NCBI RefSeq assembly: GCF_035046485.1
Contig: NC_085136.1
Span: 327,882,227-327,946,226 of the forward strand
Source: Aedes albopictus
Taxonomy: Eukaryota; Arthropoda; Insecta; Diptera; Culicidae
DNA: 64,000 bases
Reading direction: 5' to 3'
A program made the position numbers and the translations under genes. The notes under the pieces are model-generated. The model was not told the origin of the DNA. It did no database searches and saw nothing but the letters and a program-made list of their open reading frames with translations. Positions 59,956-64,000 of the stretch are shown here, in pieces; the stretch's first letter is position 1; each line of letters begins with the position of its first letter.

Positions 59956-62470
59956 AATATGTCAGATTTTTTTTTATCTAATTCATTTATTTGGGGCTCA
60001 ATCGCGTATAACACTTTACGGAGCAGAAGATCTTTTTTGGTACTTAATAGTATACATTATACAATCTGTCAGAATTCTAAAGAGTCGGTCAAAATCCTGA
60101 ACAGGATTCCGGTGGAGGGCAACATTCTCGAATGGACGTCTACCTACGTCTGTGTTAAACAACCCGATCAGGACGTGGTGTGGATATTGTGTGTGCATTG
60201 GTTTCGTGCACTTTTTCTTCCCGTAAATACCTCCAGAAGCAATAAAATCCGGTCCGGAAGTGGAAGAGGTGGCTGTGCTCTGAGCAGGTGTATGGACGAG
60301 TCCCTTGTCATGACGGGAGGGAGGGAGGTGGCATTTGTGTATGCCGAGCGTGTCCAGTCATCAGGTCTCGCTTTTTAAATACCGAACCTGGGTCGGTCGA
60401 GAGCAGCGTTGAGGTCCCCGATATGTTTGTTGTCACTTTTGTGTCCCCAGCCAAGCGTTTTGGTTATGTGTGTATGTGGGCCGGTGTATGTGTGCCTGTG
60501 TACCCGCATGCATGTTTATGCGGTTGCCGCGCGGTCCCACCGTTTGTCGGATGTTTATTTATAGACGTTTACATCGACGACCGGCAGTAGCAGTAGCAGC
60601 AGCGACAGCGACAGGACACTCTGAGCCGATGAAGAGAGGAGGGGAAAGGATGCATAATTTCTGCAGTTTTCCGTTTGGGGGTGGGGTTGGGATAGCGGGG
60701 GGCAAAGATAGTCCCCATTGGGCGGATGGACACAGGATGTGAGGGAAGTGAGTGATGAAAGTGACCACGATACGATTTATTGGTCCCTTATGCGTAATAA
60801 ATGGACATGCCACACATGACCTCCTGCCGGGTGTCCCACCATGGAGTTGTTGGTCGTCCGGTGGCAGTAAAATGCATATCAACGCGCACTGGGCAGGGAC
60901 AACGACGATGGACGCGAGGTGGCGGCAATTGGCAGGAGTTTCGGTCGAATCGTGCATGCATGCAAAAGGGGAACCGGATCAAGCGTAGTTCCTTCCGCTG
61001 CGACAGCGGCCGGGCGATTGGTTGAACATTGGAAACTCATCAATTTTTGGGATTAAAATATCAGCTCATCGGAGCAATTTCATTGGAAGAGGGCGGATTA
61101 GCTGTGTCGCAATATGTTACTGATGAAAAGAAAACATTCGGTGCACTGAACACGAATCAATGTTTGAGTTTTCAGAATTCATCGAAATTTGCTCCATAGG
61201 ACATCATCAAAGTCTGAGCAGTGTTCTGACAAAAAATATGAGCAGAACTCTAAATACGTGAGCAGGAGCCAGGTAGAATCCTAGTGTAGATCCTAGTCCA
61301 TAGTATTTGTCAAAATCCTTCAAAGCGATTAAACAGTTTCCTTCTTTTCATTTGAATTTCTTTGTTAATGCTTACAGAACATGAGAGATGCACAGCAAGC
61401 ATTTAGACGGCCAGGCCTACTGTTTAGCGTTACAATTCAACACTCAATTTAAATCCTAAATAAAGCCAAAAAGCAGAGACATTTGTCTACAAATTCTAAA
61501 ATTATCCTTTGTTGGATTACGGCAGAACTCTGGAAATGTCTGCAACATCATTTGGGATAATTTTCGCATAATTTTATTTACGGCATACCTTCCGCTTTTG
61601 CTAAAAAATAAATCTAATTAGTATATCATGGATTTCGGTTTCATCCTCTTTCCAATAACCTCCTTCAAGACATATTGATGTTCCAACCAGAAACCGCTCT
61701 CGTAAATATATTCCCAGGAACGACCCGAAAACATTCCGCAAGATAAACGATCACAGTAAGCGCAAGGTGAAGGAACAAAGTTCGAAAACATCTCCGCTAC
61801 CGCGCCTGCTACGTTCAAAGATACCCTACGAGGAGGTGCGCCCCCTACATGTGAAATCTCTCCATCCCGCCAGGAGCCCGCGTCTGCGGAGGCCAGGCGC
61901 TTCTCTGTGATGTTAGAACAGCAGAAGCAGCAGCAGTGAATGAACCAAACATTTTATGAATATTTTATAAGCTAGTTGATGTTGTTTCACCCCGAAAAGT
62001 TGCTGCTGCGGCTGTTCCCGCCAAGCCTTCTCCGTTCCTTTCCAGAGGAGCCCTCAGAGTGGAAGTTCGTCCACATGTTTCATTTTATCCAGAATCGTGG
62101 TATCGCCGGCGTCGCGTCGCTCCTCTTTCCTTTCTTCAGAAGCCCAGCGAACTCGATGGGTTGTTGTCTTTCTCGTTTGCTTACTTTGACCGAAAATGGA
62201 AATCGTCGGTCGGCTGGAAGGGCAAAAACTACTCTTTCGATTCGCCGGCACTACCTTCATATCTAGCCTAGTATCATGGTATCGTGCAGCAATTTTGGGG
62301 GGCGTGGCGGTGGGGGCATAAACTCTTAACAGTTACCGCAGTGAGCTCGCAAGTAGTAAGTCTATTACATGCGATGCAGATGTAATTTTTTATACGTTTC
62401 ACACTCGGTTGCTCCATCTGTGGCCCCAGCAGGCACAGTGGGCCAAATCGGTTTCAAAGAGGTTTTCATC
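59956..62470. other. Low-repeat stretch between arrays 3 and 4
   Basis: About 2.5 kb without a recognised gene. Scattered GAATCCTG-like remnants (60,060-60,110; 61,210-61,320) suggest old satellite. ORFs at 59953-60378, 60288-60590 and 60559-60957 (minus) overlap and lack domains. A short CAGTAG/CAGCGACAG tract is at 60,585-60,615. Confidence 0.4.
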
Positions 62471-62544
62471 AAATATAGCTGACCAAATCTTTGCAGGATT
62501 CCGACAGAATTTAGAGCATGATTCGTACCGAAGCCTGAGGAGGA

Positions 62545-64000
62545 TTCCGACTAAATTCTCTCAGAATCCTGACCAGGATTCTCTCAGAATCCTGACCAGG
62601 ATTCTCTCAGAATCCTGACCAGGATTCTCTCAGAATACTGACCAGGATTCTCTCAGAATCCTGACCAGGGTTCTCTCAGAATCCTGACCAGGATTCTCTC
62701 AGAATCCTGACCAGGATTCTCTCAGAATCCTGACCAGGATTCTCTCAGAATCCTGACCAGGATTCTCTCAGAATCCTGACCAGGATTCTCTCAGAATCCT
62801 GACCAGGGTTCTCTAAGAATCCTGACCAGGGTTCTCTCAGAATCCTGACCAGGGTTCTCTCAGAATCCTGACCAGGGTTCTCTCAGAATCCTGACAGGGA
62901 TTCTCTCAGAATCCTGTCGAGGATTCTCTCGGAATCCTGACAGGGATTCTCTCGGAATCCTGACAAGGATTCTCTCGGAATCCTGACAAGGATTCTCTCG
63001 GAATCCTGACAAGGATTCTCTCGGAATCCTGACATGGATTCTCTCGGAATCCTGACAAGGATTCTCTCGGAATCCTGACAAGGATTCTCTCGGAATCCTG
63101 ACAAGGATTCTCTCGGAATCCTGACAAGGATTCTCTCGGAATCCTGACAAGGATTCTCTCGGAATCCTGACAAGGATTCTCTCGGAATCCTGACAAGGAT
63201 TCTCTCGGAATCCTGACAAGGATTCTCTCGGAATCCTGACAAGGATTCTCTCGGAATCCTGACAAGGATTCTCTCGGAATCCTGACAAGGATTCTCTCGG
63301 AATCCTGACAAGGATTCTCTCGGAATCCTGACAAGGATTCTCTCGGAATCCTGACAAGGATTCTCTCGGAATCCTGACAAGGATTCTCTCGGAATCCTGA
63401 CAAGGATTCTCTCGGAATCCTGACAAGGATTCTCTCGGAATCCTGACAAGGATTCTCTCGGAATCCTGACAAGGATTCTCTCGGAATCCTGACAAGGATT
63501 CTCTCGGAATCCTGACAAGGATTCTCTCGGAATCCTGACAAGGATTCTCTCGGAATCCTGACAAGGATTCTCTCGGAATCCTGACAAGGATTCTCTCGGA
63601 ATCCTGACAAGGATTCTCTCGGAATCCTGACAAGGATTCTCTCGGAATCCTGACAAGGATTCTCTCGGAATCCTGACAAGGATTCTCTCGGAATCCTGAC
63701 AAGGATTCTCTCGGAATCCTGACAAGGATTCTCTCGGAATCCTGACAAGGATTCTCTCGGAATCCTGACAAGGATTCTCTCGGAATCCTGACAAGGATTA
63801 TCTCGGAATCCTGACAAGGATTCTCTCGGAATCCTGACAAGGATTCTCTCGGAATCCTGACAAGGATTCTCTCGGAATCCTGACTAGGATTCTCTCGGAA
63901 TCCTGACTAGGATTCTCTCGGAATCCTGACAAGGATTCTCTCGGAATCCTGACAAGGATTCTCTCGGAATCCTGACAAGGATTCTCTCGGAATCCTGACA
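62545..64000. repeat. 23-bp satellite array 4 (GACC then GACA centre), at least 63 monomers, continues past the window
   Basis: 62,555-62,890 uses GACC centre with TCTCA linker; from about 62,930 the centre is GACA and the linker TCTCG, nearly uniform to base 64,000. The minus strand is stop-free in all three frames, giving three ORFs of 303-326 codons offset by exactly 23 bp; these are the same 23-residue repeat and not genes. Confidence 0.97.

Noticed and set aside
62860..63840. Three overlapping minus-strand ORFs of 303-326 codons in array 4
   Set aside because: They are the same peptide cycle in three frames offset by 23 bp; no non-repeat sequence is encoded.
40780..64000. Heat-shock elements in the satellite (TTC...GAA)
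   Set aside because: Spacing between TTC and GAA is 5 bases, not the 2 required in contiguous heat-shock units.

Overview
The window looks like repeat-rich, gene-poor DNA from an aedine mosquito (Aedes-like). This is inferred from a tRNA-derived SINE of Feilai type, an RTE-clade (JAM1-like) non-LTR relic, an I/Jockey-group non-LTR element, many TA/TAA/TTA-flanked inverted-repeat elements, and long stretches of degenerate AGGAATTCCTCC-like sequence. I cannot prove the species. No complete host gene is visible. The only host exon candidates are two short stretches near 31.2-31.8 kb.

Layout. 1-4.06 kb: 5' half of a minus-strand non-LTR retrotransposon, with ORF1 complete and ORF2 open to the window edge. 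4.1-11.1 kb: degenerate AT-rich repeat, broken by a (TA)n tract, a foldback element with minisatellite ends and a 9-bp target duplication (7.03-7.51 kb), a TAA-flanked MITE (8.4-8.7 kb), and a reverse-transcriptase tail preceded by a hammerhead-ribozyme-like fold (10.2 kb). 11.1-13.3 kb: a 2-kb TG...CA insertion (probable solo LTR) inside a dispersed repeat whose long copy lies at 15.0-16.3 kb. 16.4-19.1 kb: an inverted-repeat element and a decayed RTE element. 19.5-22.1 kb: more degenerate repeat with small insertions. 22.2-25.7 kb: two long palindromes (800 bp and 1,840 bp) flanked by TA. 26.3-31.2 kb: nested DNA-transposon-like elements. 31.2-34 kb: low-repeat sequence with exon candidates.

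The second half is dominated by four tandem arrays of one 23-bp satellite family: 34.1-38.6, 40.8-44.1, 57.4-59.95 and 62.55-64.0 kb (about 11.8 kb, some 500 monomers by length). Each monomer carries the dyad GAATCCT-N4-AGGATTC plus a 5-bp linker. The arms are almost invariant, while the centre and linker differ between arrays. The first array contains higher-order blocks that recur at exact multiples of 23 bp. Between the arrays lie low-repeat stretches with no recognised gene, further MITEs (46.99, 48.66 and 55.14 kb), two tRNA-related SINEs (50.4 and 54.1 kb) and a second degenerate repeat of CCTGAAACCCC type.

Because 23 is not a multiple of 3, one strand of each array is free of stop codons in all three frames. 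The long ORFs there (up to 457 codons) are consequences of the repeat, not genes. The genes present do not form a pathway; the window is a record of mobile-element insertion and satellite expansion.
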